The notes beneath the pieces are model-generated. The model searched no databases. It saw nothing but the letters and a program-made list of their open reading frames with translations, and had not been told where the DNA came from. Shown in pieces: positions 22,070 to 29,426 of a stretch of 37,502 nucleotides of DNA. This stretch comes from Mycoplasmatota bacterium (GTDB taxonomy: Bacteria > Bacillota_I > Bacilli_A > RF39 > UBA660). Both the position numbers and the translations under genes were made by a program. Location of the stretch: NCBI GenBank assembly GCA_022774645.1, contig JALFKQ010000004.1, positions 1-37,502 on the forward strand, read 5' to 3'. How positions within the stretch are numbered: position 1 is the stretch's first letter; every line of letters starts with the position of its first letter.

Positions 22070-23473
22070 ATGAATATAATAACCAATTTAGATTATGAAA
22101 GATCTAAAAATGAAATTAACGGGATAGAGAATTTTATTTTAGATTCTATTAGAAAATATAAGATGAGTAAGTTATATAAAGACGTTTTAGTTGCTAAAAG
22201 ATATTTTAATGGAGAAAGTGATATAAAAGATAGGAAAAAGCAATTTGTTAATGAATACGGAAAATTAGTTACTGATAATTACAAAGCTAATAATAGAGTA
22301 TCAACAGATATTTTTAAAAAGATAGTATTGCAAGAAAATTCAACGTTATTAAGTAATGGAATTAATATTGAAACCCGTATTAAAAAGAAATTTTCTCGAG
22401 TATTTGATGTTAAATTACAAAGATTAGGAGTAGAGGCTTCATTGGGAGGGGTTGGTTATGGGTATGTATTTCCTACTAGGGAAGGATTTTCAATGCAAGT
22501 GATAAGTGCTGATGAATTTGTTCCTATAGTAGATGTGTATACAGGTGAATTAGTTGCAGGAATAAGATTTATTCAATTAGATATAGATTTACCAATGAAA
22601 GTTGAGTTTTATGAAATAGATGGAATAACTGAATATGTAATTAATGGGAGTGAAATTAAAGTTTTAAAAGATAAAACTTCTTATTTAACTAAAAAAATTA
22701 GCACAGCGATATCTTCAAAAATAGAAACTAGCAATTATTCAATATTACCGGTTATCCCTTTGTACAATGGTCTTTCTAGAAGAAGTAGATTAAACCCTTC
22801 TTTAAAATCAAAGATAGATTTGTTAGAAATAATATTATCTGATTTTGGTAACAATCTTGAAGATATGCAAGACATTTATTGGTTAATTAAAAATTATGAT
22901 GGGCAAGATTTAGGTACTTTTTTAACAGAATTAAAGAAATATAAAACTTTAAGAGTGCAAGAGGACGGTGATGTTAAATCACAAACAGTAGAAGTACCTT
23001 ATCAAGCTAGAGAAATTGCAATTAAAATATTAAAAAAACAAATATTTAGTGATTCAATGGCATTAGATACAGAAGAAATGTCAGGTACTCTTACAACAGT
23101 GGAAATAAACGCTAGGAGAGAAAATCTTAATTTAAAAGTTGATGATTTTGAAAATGAGGTATATGAATTCATGTATAAAGTTATGACTATATTTGAAGAG
23201 GTAGAAGGAGAACAAGGAGAATATGAAATGTCCTTCATAAGGAGTGGCTTAATAAATCAAAATGAAATAATAGATAATATTGTTAAAATTAGAGCAGATA
23301 TAGACCAAAGAACAGCTTTAGAATTAAATCCAATGATAAATAATGAGTTAATAGATGAAATAATTAAAAGAACAAAAGAAGAAAATGAATTAATTCTTTT
23401 AGAGGCAGACCAACAACAATTTAATAATGAAGAAAACAAACAAAATAAAGAAGAGGAAGATATAAATGGATAA
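22070..23473 (+). CDS. Portal protein, SPP1 gp6-like, 467 aa
   Basis: Twelve copies form the vertex ring through which DNA passes. Typical portal text is seen: YKDVLVAKRYFNGESDIKDR near the start, KIVLQENSTLLSNGINIE, a clip/stem part, and the C-terminal acidic, Gln/Asn-rich tail (EADQQQFNNEENKQN). Position directly after the terminase and before the head morphogenesis gene confirms the role. The start at 22070 follows TTAGGAGGTATC; an upstream ATG at 22043 lies inside terminase and lacks a site. The stop overlaps the next gene by eight bases. Confidence 0.88.
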   Translation: MNIITNLDYERSKNEINGIENFILDSIRKYKMSKLYKDVLVAKRYFNGESDIKDRKKQFVNEYGKLVTDNYKANNRVSTDIFKKIVLQENSTLLSNGINIETRIKKKFSRVFDVKLQRLGVEASLGGVGYGYVFPTREGFSMQVISADEFVPIVDVYTGELVAGIRFIQLDIDLPMKVEFYEIDGITEYVINGSEIKVLKDKTSYLTKKISTAISSKIETSNYSILPVIPLYNGLSRRSRLNPSLKSKIDLLEIILSDFGNNLEDMQDIYWLIKNYDGQDLGTFLTELKKYKTLRVQEDGDVKSQTVEVPYQAREIAIKILKKQIFSDSMALDTEEMSGTLTTVEINARRENLNLKVDDFENEVYEFMYKVMTIFEEVEGEQGEYEMSFIRSGLINQNEIIDNIVKIRADIDQRTALELNPMINNELIDEIIKRTKEENELILLEADQQQFNNEENKQNKEEEDING

Positions 23474-24290
23474 GGCTCATAAAAAAACAGATAAGAAATT
23501 AAGCAAATTAGAAAAAGAATTATTAGAGGTTTATAAAGAAACTTACAAAAATATAGATAAAGAAATTAGAAAAATATTAGATAATCCTAAATTTAAACCA
23601 GGTGAAAATAATTATATCCTTATTTCTAAATTAAAGCGCTTTAAAGAGCTTCAAACTAATATAGCTAAAGAAATATCTAATATAAATAAAAACAGCGTAG
23701 AAAGGATTATAGAGCTATTAGATGAGGTATCAGAAATTAATTACGAATTCGCAAGAGAGGAAATAGAAATTAAAGTTGATAATATTAAATGGGGGATATT
23801 AAATCCTAAAACTTATAAAGAAATTTTAAAAGAACAAGAAAATCCATTGTTTTATTTATCTATAGATGATTTAAAAGAAAGAAGTAGGATCTACAATGTT
23901 ATAAAAAAGGAGTTAGCTTTAGGATTAGTTCAAGGTGAGAGTATACCAAGTATTTCTAAAAGACTTCAAAAAGTTTTAAATACGAATTATAAAAGTGCAA
24001 CCAGGATAGCTAGAACAGAAGTTACAAGAGCAGAGAATTCAAGTAGATTATCAGCTTTTAAACATGCTAGCAAATTAGGAATAAAACAAAAGAAAGTATG
24101 GATAGCTACTAATGATAGTAGAACAAGAAATAGTCATAAAAAAATAAATGGTGAAATGATTGAAATTGATAAACCTTTTTCTAACGGATTAATGTATCCA
24201 GGAGACTCAAGAGGCAAGGTTGAAGAGGTTATTAATTGCAGATGTACCATAGGAACTTATTTAGTGGATTATGAAAAGGAGGTTGAATGA
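23466..24290 (+). CDS. Phage head morphogenesis protein (SPP1 gp7 / Mu gpF family), 274 aa
   Basis: The C-terminal domain (about 160-265) has the family signature: ATRIARTEVTRAENSSRLSA, then KKVWIATNDSRTRNSHKKIN, then INCRCTIGTY. A helical lysine-rich N-terminus (KKLSKLEKELLEVYKETYK) precedes it. Members bind the portal and enter the capsid in small numbers, affecting DNA ejection. It overlaps the portal gene by eight bases and the next gene by four, so translation is coupled. Length is in the usual range. Confidence 0.87.
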   Translation: MDKAHKKTDKKLSKLEKELLEVYKETYKNIDKEIRKILDNPKFKPGENNYILISKLKRFKELQTNIAKEISNINKNSVERIIELLDEVSEINYEFAREEIEIKVDNIKWGILNPKTYKEILKEQENPLFYLSIDDLKERSRIYNVIKKELALGLVQGESIPSISKRLQKVLNTNYKSATRIARTEVTRAENSSRLSAFKHASKLGIKQKKVWIATNDSRTRNSHKKINGEMIEIDKPFSNGLMYPGDSRGKVEEVINCRCTIGTYLVDYEKEVE

Positions 24291-24631
24291 TGGGAAGTAA
24301 TTTTGATTTTAAAATAAATATAAATGAGAATAATATTCCTTTAGCGATATCAGAACTTAGAAATAAAAAAAGAAGAATATTAGAAACATGGGGATTATTT
24401 TTAGTTACTCAAGTTAAGAAATTAACCCCAGTAGATACAGGAAGATTGAGAAACAGTATTACTTATGAAGTAGAAGGGGAAAATACAGTTGCTGTTGGTA
24501 GCAACGTTGAATATGCTAAATATGTTTGTTTAGGTACTAGGAAAATGAAGGCTAGGGATTTCTTAACCCCTCCTTTTAAAAAGAATAAAGATAAATTAAA
24601 AACTATGGCAGAAAACATTTTAAAAGAGTAG
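24287..24631 (+). CDS. HK97 gp10-like head-tail/tail completion protein, 114 aa
   Basis: The conserved VKKLTPVDTGRLRNSITYEV and AVGSNVEYAKYV stretches followed by a glycine and ARDFLTPPFKK are the hallmark of the HK97 gp10 family. These proteins help finish the head-tail joint or tail. It is at the end of the packaging operon, translation coupled through ATGA overlap, with AAAGGAGGT inside the previous gene. Normally this gene sits with the connector genes, which here are about 2 kb further on past R3 and the lysis genes. Terminator follows. Confidence 0.85.
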   Translation: MMGSNFDFKININENNIPLAISELRNKKRRILETWGLFLVTQVKKLTPVDTGRLRNSITYEVEGENTVAVGSNVEYAKYVCLGTRKMKARDFLTPPFKKNKDKLKTMAENILKE

Positions 24632-24656
24632 AGGAAATTTCCTCTTCTTTTTTTAT
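24628..24656 (+). terminator. Terminator of packaging operon
   Basis: AGAGGAAATTTCCTCT (24630-24645) is self-complementary and is followed by TCTTTTTTTATT; its first bases overlap the TAG stop of the gp10-like gene. Confidence 0.8.
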
Positions 24657-24682
24657 TTATTTAAAAATATTTTATGCATAAT

Positions 24683-25171
24683 CATACATAGTTTTTGAAT
24701 AAATATGCATACTGGTAAAAAAAGTAAATGTTAATAAATTGTGAATAAAAAAAATGATAGCCTTACAATCAAGTAATATAGCCATTCTCAATTAGAGTTT
24801 ATTAACAATTTGTTCATAAATAAGTACTTTTTAAAAAAAGTTGCTTACAAACGGCTTGGTTGAGCCAAATGTATAAAATTTTACGAAGGAATGCGTGTTG
24901 TAAGAATGTAGATTTCATGCGGATTACAACCTGTTTCATTTGATTTTTCCTTAAATGATAAATATTATCATTAGAGAATGTGATTATCACTAACTTTAGA
25001 GGTATTTTTTTTTTAAAATTTTTCCTATATATATAGAAAATAAAAATATAGTTCTTTTTTTAAAATATACATTTATACATTTATACATTCTTTTTTAAAA
25101 TAGATAAGATATTTACTTTTTAAAATAAAAGTGTTACGGCTTTCTAAAAGAACTCTAAAGGCTGCAAAAAA
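24683..25171 (+). repeat. Long intergenic repeat copy R3
   Basis: Same orientation as R2. Blocks in order: CATACATAGTTTTTGAAT (from 24683), AATGTTAATAAATTGTGAA, GCCATTCTCAATTAGA (about 24783), TTAACAATTTGTTCATAAAT, a GGCTTGGTTGAGCC hairpin (about 24853-24866), CCAAATGTATAAAATTTTA then CGAAGGAATGCG, TTGATTTTTCCTTAAA, a CCTATATATATAG block (about 25023), ACATTTATACATTTATACA and AAAGGCTGCAAAAAAT (25157-25171). A TATAAT at 25184-25189 and an AAGGGGTGATG site follow at once, leading to the unknown gene at 25207. Nothing coding is inside. Confidence 0.87.
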
Positions 25172-25206
25172 TAATAAATATGATATAATAAATAAGGGGT
25201 GATGTT

Positions 25207-25719
25207 ATGGGAAGAAAAATAAAATATTTTTTAAAACAAAGATTAAAATTGTACGCGAATAAATTAGGAAAGGATTATGATACAATACTAGAAGAATATA
25301 AAAAAGAAAAGATATTAGTTAATTGTTTAGGATTTTGTTCAGAGTATATAGAACCTTTAGTTTTTAAAAATTATGAAGTTGCTAGCAAAGTATTAGATAT
25401 AGATGAAATAATTATATTAGGAACTGCGTTAGGACTTAATAAAGTAACTAAATATCATTATAAAGCATTGAGTATCTGTATTGCTAAAGGAAAAATCTTC
25501 ACAGATAATTTCCCTAATATAAATTTAAGTAATTATACTTTTAAAAAAAATAAACAAAATGAAAAAGCTGTAGAAAATATGAAGAAAGCAAATATTGCAT
25601 ATACTGTTTGGTTTTCCACTAAAGATAAAGATAAAACAGAAGATTTGACCACCTATAAAGATTTTTATACTTTGAATTCTGAAGAACTGAAAAAGAAGTA
25701 TTCTATTTATTTTGAATAA
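25207..25719 (+). CDS. Protein of unknown function directly downstream of repeat R3, 170 aa
   Basis: Starts after AAGGGGTGATGTT with TATAAT 18 bases upstream. N-terminus is basic (MGRKIKYFLKQRLKLYANKL). The middle LDIDEIIILGTALGLNKVTKYHYKALSICI is helical with a small-residue turn that could be a helix-turn-helix (residues about 70-95). The end is mixed and basic. It lies alone between R3 and the lysis genes and has its own weak terminator. By analogy with the genes after R1 (a regulator) and R2 (replication), an early or regulatory role is plausible, but no domain is recognised. Confidence 0.7.
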   Translation: MGRKIKYFLKQRLKLYANKLGKDYDTILEEYKKEKILVNCLGFCSEYIEPLVFKNYEVASKVLDIDEIIILGTALGLNKVTKYHYKALSICIAKGKIFTDNFPNINLSNYTFKKNKQNEKAVENMKKANIAYTVWFSTKDKDKTEDLTTYKDFYTLNSEELKKKYSIYFE

Positions 25720-25721
25720 TA

Positions 25722-25760
25722 TTGCTTTTAAAAATATTAAAAGTTTCTTTTTTTGTTTTT
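25722..25760 (+). terminator. Weak AT-only terminator
   Basis: CTTTTAA (25725-25731) pairs with TTAAAAG (25737-25743), followed by a long T-rich run. The stem has only one GC pair, so strength is doubtful. Confidence 0.45.
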
Positions 25761-25797
25761 TTTGTGGTAAAATATTTAAAAAGGAGGTAAAAAATAT

Positions 25798-26454
25798 ATG
25801 AGAATTTTAATTGATTGTGGACATTGTTTAAGAGGTTCTGATACCGGAGCAAGAGGAAATGGTAAAAAAGAAGAGGAATTAACCAGAGAGGTTGGTTCAA
25901 AAGCATTAGAATATTTTAGAAAATTGGGGCATGAATGTGAATTAACTAATATTGACTCTGGTTATAATTCGGTCAATTCTTCTTTAAAAGCAAGGGTTGA
26001 TAAAGAAAGATCTTACAAACCTGATTTATTTATTTCTATCCATTTTAATGCAGGTGGAGGTACAGGAACCGAGACTTATGTTTGTTCTACTAAAGGAAAA
26101 GCTTTTGAATATGCCAAGAAGGTTAATTCTAAAATTTGTGAAATTACAGGATATAAAGATAGAGGTATTAAAGTTGCTAATTACTATGTTTTAGTAAATA
26201 CTAACGCCCCTGCCATTTTGGTTGAATGCGCTTTTATAGACTCAAAATCAGACATGGATAGATATAATGCTAATGATCTAGCAAAAGGTATTGTAGAAGG
26301 TGTTACAGGTGTTAAAGTGGATAATATTAACGATAAGGGGGTGATGTATAAAGTAATTTGTGGTGTTTTTTCAAAAAAAGAGAATGCAGATGAAATGGCT
26401 ATAGGATTAAAAGAAAAAGGAATTGATGTGTTTGTTGAGAAATATATTAAATAA
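25798..26454 (+). CDS. Endolysin: N-acetylmuramoyl-L-alanine amidase (Amidase_3) with SPOR-like end, 218 aa
   Basis: Cleaves the bond between muramic acid and the stem peptide to release virions. Zinc ligands and catalytic residue are in place: DCGHC (His9), KKEEEL (Glu ligand near residue 25), SIHFNAGGGTGTE (His near 82) and ILVECAFID (catalytic Glu near 142). Residues from about 183 (VMYKVICGVFSKKENADEMA) look like a SPOR/peptidoglycan-binding repeat that holds the wall. No signal peptide, so a holin is needed, and one follows directly. Ribosome site AAAAAGGAGGT. Confidence 0.9.
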   Translation: MRILIDCGHCLRGSDTGARGNGKKEEELTREVGSKALEYFRKLGHECELTNIDSGYNSVNSSLKARVDKERSYKPDLFISIHFNAGGGTGTETYVCSTKGKAFEYAKKVNSKICEITGYKDRGIKVANYYVLVNTNAPAILVECAFIDSKSDMDRYNANDLAKGIVEGVTGVKVDNINDKGVMYKVICGVFSKKENADEMAIGLKEKGIDVFVEKYIK

Positions 26455-26626
26455 ACTAAAAAATCCATATACTGTCATCGGCATAACTGCTTGTATAGTT
26501 ACTATTCTAAACACTTTTGGTGTTGCGATGGATAATACAAAGGTTGATTTGGTTATTCAAAGTGTTTGTACTATTTTCATTCTATTAGGAATAATGAACA
26601 ATCCGGATACAAACGGATTAAGTTAA
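26426..26626 (+). CDS. Holin, phiLC3/LL-H-like, 66 aa
   Basis: Makes holes in the membrane so that the endolysin can reach the wall. Two hydrophobic segments are visible (NPYTVIGITACIVTILNTFG and VIQSVCTIFILLGIM) separated by a polar turn, followed by NNPDTNGLS, close to the D-P-T-T-x-G-L-S end of class II holins. The ATG at 26426 has AAAAAGG before it; it overlaps the endolysin end by 29 bases in another frame. Together they form the lysis cassette. Confidence 0.85.
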   Translation: MCLLRNILNKLKNPYTVIGITACIVTILNTFGVAMDNTKVDLVIQSVCTIFILLGIMNNPDTNGLS

Positions 26627-26660
26627 AATAAGGAGGTATATCTTCCTTATTTTTTTTATG
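26625..26660 (+). terminator. Terminator of lysis cassette
   Basis: AATAAGGA (26627-26634) pairs with TCCTTATT (26644-26651) and a run of T follows. A TATAAT at 26662-26667 right after it starts the next operon. Confidence 0.82.
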
Positions 26661-26686
26661 TTATAATTATATCAAGAGGTGATTTA

Positions 26687-27199
26687 ATGTTAATAAAACT
26701 AATGAAAGAATGTAATAATTATTTTTTTGTTTTTAAGATTATAAGTGCATTTAAGATAGACGAAGAAAATAATATAATCATTAACAAAGCTATTGAGAAA
26801 TGTAAAAAGGTGAATTCAATTACCATTAATACTGATTTTAATGAAGGAACTTATTTAGTTAATGAAGTAAATGTAGATGATATTAATAATAAAACTGTGA
26901 TAAAATTAAAAGATTTTGAGAGTTTGGTAAATGTTGACGAAGGGACAATTTATTTTTCTTTTGTACCTATTTCTTTTAGAAATTTAGCTAATGAAATAAA
27001 AGAAACAATATTAAATAATGATGTCTTAAAGGTAGAAAAGAATATAATTATATCTGAATCATTAGGAGAATATTCTTATACAAAAGCAACTAATAAAAAT
27101 GGAGAATTGATAACATGGCGTGATTTATATAAAGATGATTTAAAAAAATACAGAAAATTATTTCCTGGATATGAATATGTAAGAGAATTGGAGGTATAA
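26687..27199 (+). CDS. Head-tail connector/adaptor protein (gp15-like), 170 aa
   Basis: The adaptor sits under the portal. The C-terminal third contains NIIISESLGEYSYTKA then ITWRDLYKDDLKKYRKLF, resembling the helical end of connector proteins, which carry a similar E-x-x-G-x-Y/S pattern. The first part (IIINKAIEKCKKVNSI onward) includes beta strands about 45-95 that are unlike most gp15 proteins, so the call rests on context: it is followed by stopper, tail terminator and major tail genes in the standard order. Ribosome site AAGAGGTGAT. Confidence 0.65.
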   Translation: MLIKLMKECNNYFFVFKIISAFKIDEENNIIINKAIEKCKKVNSITINTDFNEGTYLVNEVNVDDINNKTVIKLKDFESLVNVDEGTIYFSFVPISFRNLANEIKETILNNDVLKVEKNIIISESLGEYSYTKATNKNGELITWRDLYKDDLKKYRKLFPGYEYVRELEV

Positions 27200-27200
27200 A

Positions 27201-27536
27201 ATGGCATTAACTGATTTTTATAAAGATATAATATTCTTAAATAAGATAAGTCAAAGTGATGGTCTAGGAGGGATAGAATTCGTTTATATAGAAGGTGTTA
27301 AATTTAAAGGTGTAATTACTAGAGAAAGCAATACACAGATTAGAATAGCTGAACAGGAAGGATTAAAAGCTGTGTATACTCTTAGCACAAGTAAAAGTAT
27401 TCAAATAGATTTTGGTGATTTAATTAAATGTGAGGGCAAGGTTTATAAAGTTGTTAGTAATAAAAATGAGTTGCAAACGCCACATTTTTCTAATTTAGAT
27501 TTGCAACAATATATTGTGGAGAAATATGAAGTATGA
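27201..27536 (+). CDS. Head-tail stopper/closure protein, 111 aa
   Basis: A small beta protein: YKDIIFLNKISQSDGLGGIE, VKFKGVITRESNTQIRIAEQ, LKAVYTLSTSKSIQIDFGD, and GKVYKVVSNK. This is the pattern of the SPP1 gp16 / HK97 head-closure family. It starts one base after the previous stop with GGAGGT before it and overlaps the next gene by four bases. The stopper plugs the portal until the tail joins. Confidence 0.75.
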   Translation: MALTDFYKDIIFLNKISQSDGLGGIEFVYIEGVKFKGVITRESNTQIRIAEQEGLKAVYTLSTSKSIQIDFGDLIKCEGKVYKVVSNKNELQTPHFSNLDLQQYIVEKYEV

Positions 27537-27895
27537 TGACTTTAACTGAAAGTGTTAAAATTTTAAATCTTTTCTTTAATAAATTTTGTCCTGCATATAT
27601 CAATAATATAGTACCAAATAATGCAATTTTTCCATATTTGACTTATAGTGTAGAGGTTCCTAATTTTGAAGAAGAAGGAAATATAATTGTTAGAATTTAC
27701 AACAAAGGTAGTGGATTAATTCCTTTATTTGAAATAGCTGATTTAATTAATTTAGAAATTAGGGAAGAGGGGACTGTTATCGGAAATGAAGAGGGTATGA
27801 TCTACCTTACTAAAGGAAGTCCGTTTTGCCAGGTTGTTACCGATGATTTAAATAACACTTCTTTATATATGAACCTAACGATTCAGGTAGCTTAA
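27533..27895 (+). CDS. Tail terminator / tail completion protein, 120 aa
   Basis: Follows the stopper with ATGATG overlap. The family signature is a helix (TESVKILNLFFNKFC), then FPYLTYSVEVPNF with a Pro-Tyr, then a beta sandwich with VRIYNKGSGLIPLFEIADLI. Tail terminator proteins cap the growing tail tube and join it to the head. Position just before the major tail gene supports this. Confidence 0.75.
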   Translation: MMTLTESVKILNLFFNKFCPAYINNIVPNNAIFPYLTYSVEVPNFEEEGNIIVRIYNKGSGLIPLFEIADLINLEIREEGTVIGNEEGMIYLTKGSPFCQVVTDDLNNTSLYMNLTIQVA

Positions 27896-27937
27896 TTTAG
27901 TATTATAATTAATTTAACCTTAATATGCAAAATTATC

Positions 27938-27957
27938 CTACTCCAGAAGATGAGTAG
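27938..27957. promoter_or_regulatory. Inverted repeat upstream of tail-tube promoter
   Basis: CTACTC (27938-27943), eight-base loop, GAGTAG (27952-27957). It lies just before the -35 of the promoter at 27961 and could be an operator or part of an RNA. Confidence 0.45.
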
Positions 27958-27960
27958 CAC

Positions 27961-27989
27961 TTGACGATAGTCAATAAGAACAGTATAAT
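27961..27989 (+). promoter_or_regulatory. Strong consensus promoter before the major tail gene
   Basis: TTGACG (27961-27966), 17-base spacer, TATAAT (27984-27989). The -35 lies inside a TTGAC-GATA-GTCAA inverted repeat (27961-27974), suggesting operator control. The 28085 start is about 90 bases downstream, leaving a long leader that contains a possible helix (27977-27984 with 28040-28047) and an AGGA-GGGT-TCCT hairpin (28026-28037). Confidence 0.7.
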
Positions 27990-28084
27990 ATAATCAATGA
28001 TATAATCAAATAGTACACTTTTATCAGGAGGGTTCCTACACTGTTTTGATTTTTAGAATAAAATAATTAAGGAGGTAAAAATAA

Positions 28085-28705
28085 ATGGCTTTATTAAGTG
28101 CTTTTAATAAAGATACTGCTAATAATTTACAATTAGACGCTGGGATAATCTGCAAAGGTATAACAAATCCATATAAACCTACTGCAGGAGAATTAAAAAG
28201 TAAATGCATTGGAGCAACAAGTGGAGGTGCCGAATTCGAAGTAACTCCAGAAATAACTAATATTTTTGAGGATTTAGATGACGCTAAAGGTAAATATAAA
28301 GGTGGTGTTGAAATAACTAATATAGATATAGTTTTTTCTTTTACAATGAAAGAAATGACCGCTAAAAATTTTAAACTTGCTATGGGTTGTGCTGATATAA
28401 CTGAAGTTGAAGCTAATCAATTATCAAGTGACAATCTTCCTCATACTCTTCTTAAACCTAGACTTGAAATAAAAGACGAAGATTTTATAGACAATATTTG
28501 TTGGTATGGTAGGAAAAGAAATGGTGAAAAAGTATGTATCGTTTTGAGAAATGTTTTCAATGAAGGAGGTTTAAGTTATACTTCAGAAAGCGCTGGAAAA
28601 GGTTCTTTAGAAGTAGAATTGCATGCTTTCTTTGATTTAAAAAACCCTGATAAAGTTCCTTATGAAGTAATAATATTTGGCGCAAGTGCAAATTTCGGTG
28701 AATAA
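28085..28705 (+). CDS. Major tail tube protein, 206 aa
   Basis: Forms the tail tube. It opens MALLSAFNKDTANNLQLDAG and has FEVTPEITNIFEDLDDAKGK, beta-hairpin VEITNIDIVFSFTMKEM, and EVELHAFFDLKNPDKVPYEV. This layout, ending in a strand before a short acid tail, is typical of siphovirus tube proteins of this length. It has its own strong promoter and long leader, in keeping with the large amount needed. Ribosome site AAGGAGGT. Confidence 0.8.
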   Translation: MALLSAFNKDTANNLQLDAGIICKGITNPYKPTAGELKSKCIGATSGGAEFEVTPEITNIFEDLDDAKGKYKGGVEITNIDIVFSFTMKEMTAKNFKLAMGCADITEVEANQLSSDNLPHTLLKPRLEIKDEDFIDNICWYGRKRNGEKVCIVLRNVFNEGGLSYTSESAGKGSLEVELHAFFDLKNPDKVPYEVIIFGASANFGE

Positions 28706-28720
28706 AAAGGAGGAAAAAAA

Positions 28721-29089
28721 ATGAAATTAAGTCAATTATCTACTAAAGTAGCTTTGAATAAAATGTTAATGTTAATTCCTGTAATAAAAGAGTTAGTTAA
28801 TGATAAAAAAATATTAGAAGTATGGAAGAAAGGTTATAAGATAAAACCAAATTCATCAGCTTTGGAAATAGAAATAGCAAAACAAGAAGTAAATAATGAA
28901 AAAATATTTGGATTACTTTCACTTCTACTAGAAGAACATGAAAATGCTATTTACAAAATACTTTCTATAATGAGTGATAAAAAAATAGAAGAGGTTGAAA
29001 ACCAACCAATAACTGATACTATATTGCAAATAGAAGAATTATTATCTGATAAAGAATTAATGCAACTTTTTACTACACAAAAAGTATAG
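28721..29089 (+). CDS. Tail assembly chaperone, short form (gpG-like), 122 aa
   Basis: Located between tube and tape measure genes, as tail chaperones are. The protein is helical: VALNKMLMLIPVIKELVNDK, KPNSSALEIEIAKQ, VNNEKIFGLLSLLLEEHEN. The last codons read TTQKV before TAG. At 29078-29084 a CAAAAAG stretch allows a -1 shift into the following frame, giving a longer form (see next entry). The short form coats the tape measure during tail growth. Confidence 0.78.
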   Translation: MKLSQLSTKVALNKMLMLIPVIKELVNDKKILEVWKKGYKIKPNSSALEIEIAKQEVNNEKIFGLLSLLLEEHENAIYKILSIMSDKKIEEVENQPITDTILQIEELLSDKELMQLFTTQKV

Positions 29090-29379
29090 GAGGTGAGGAA
29101 TTTTTCCTCTTCATAATAGAATTTAATACAAGTTTTGATATAGACTTAGAAACTTTCTATTATTATATATATTGCAAATACAAGAATAAACTAAAGGATA
29201 ATTATAATTGGTCATATTTAAATGATAGTTTTGCTTTGCAACTTAGAGCAACAGGATATAAGAAATACAAACTTTATTCTGATTTAATCGCTAAAATGTT
29301 TTCTGATAAAAATAAAGAAAATGATAATAGAAGTTCAAAAGAAATAATTAATAATACAATAAAGGATTTTTGTGGGTAG
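29083..29379 (+). CDS. Tail assembly chaperone, frameshift extension (gpT-like)
   Basis: In the -1 frame after the A-run the protein continues SIGGEEFFLFIIEFNTSF, DIDLETFYYYIYCKYK, WSYLNDSFALQLRATGYKKY and ends at TAG 29377-29379. The frame has no normal start codon near its beginning, so it is most likely made by slippage from the upstream gene, giving a 219-residue fusion. A GAGGAA-TTT-TTCCTC hairpin (29095-29109) follows the slip site and an AGGAGGT lies between. This matches known G/GT chaperone systems. Confidence 0.72.
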   Translation, partial: SIGGEEFFLFIIEFNTSFDIDLETFYYYIYCKYKNKLKDNYNWSYLNDSFALQLRATGYKKYKLYSDLIAKMFSDKNKENDNRSSKEIINNTIKDFCG

Positions 29380-29409
29380 GGTAGGTACTATCCACTTTTT
29401 TATTTTTCG
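29372..29409 (+). terminator. Possible weak terminator between chaperone and tape measure
   Basis: GTGGGTA (29372-29378) pairs with TATCCAC (29389-29395), one G-U pair, followed by TTTTTTATTTTT. It may reduce tape measure expression. Confidence 0.55.
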
Positions 29410-29426
29410 AAAGGAGGATTGATACA

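Noticed and set aside
25997-26194. Alternate-frame ORF inside the endolysin gene
   Set aside because: No ribosome site and fully within a well-supported gene.
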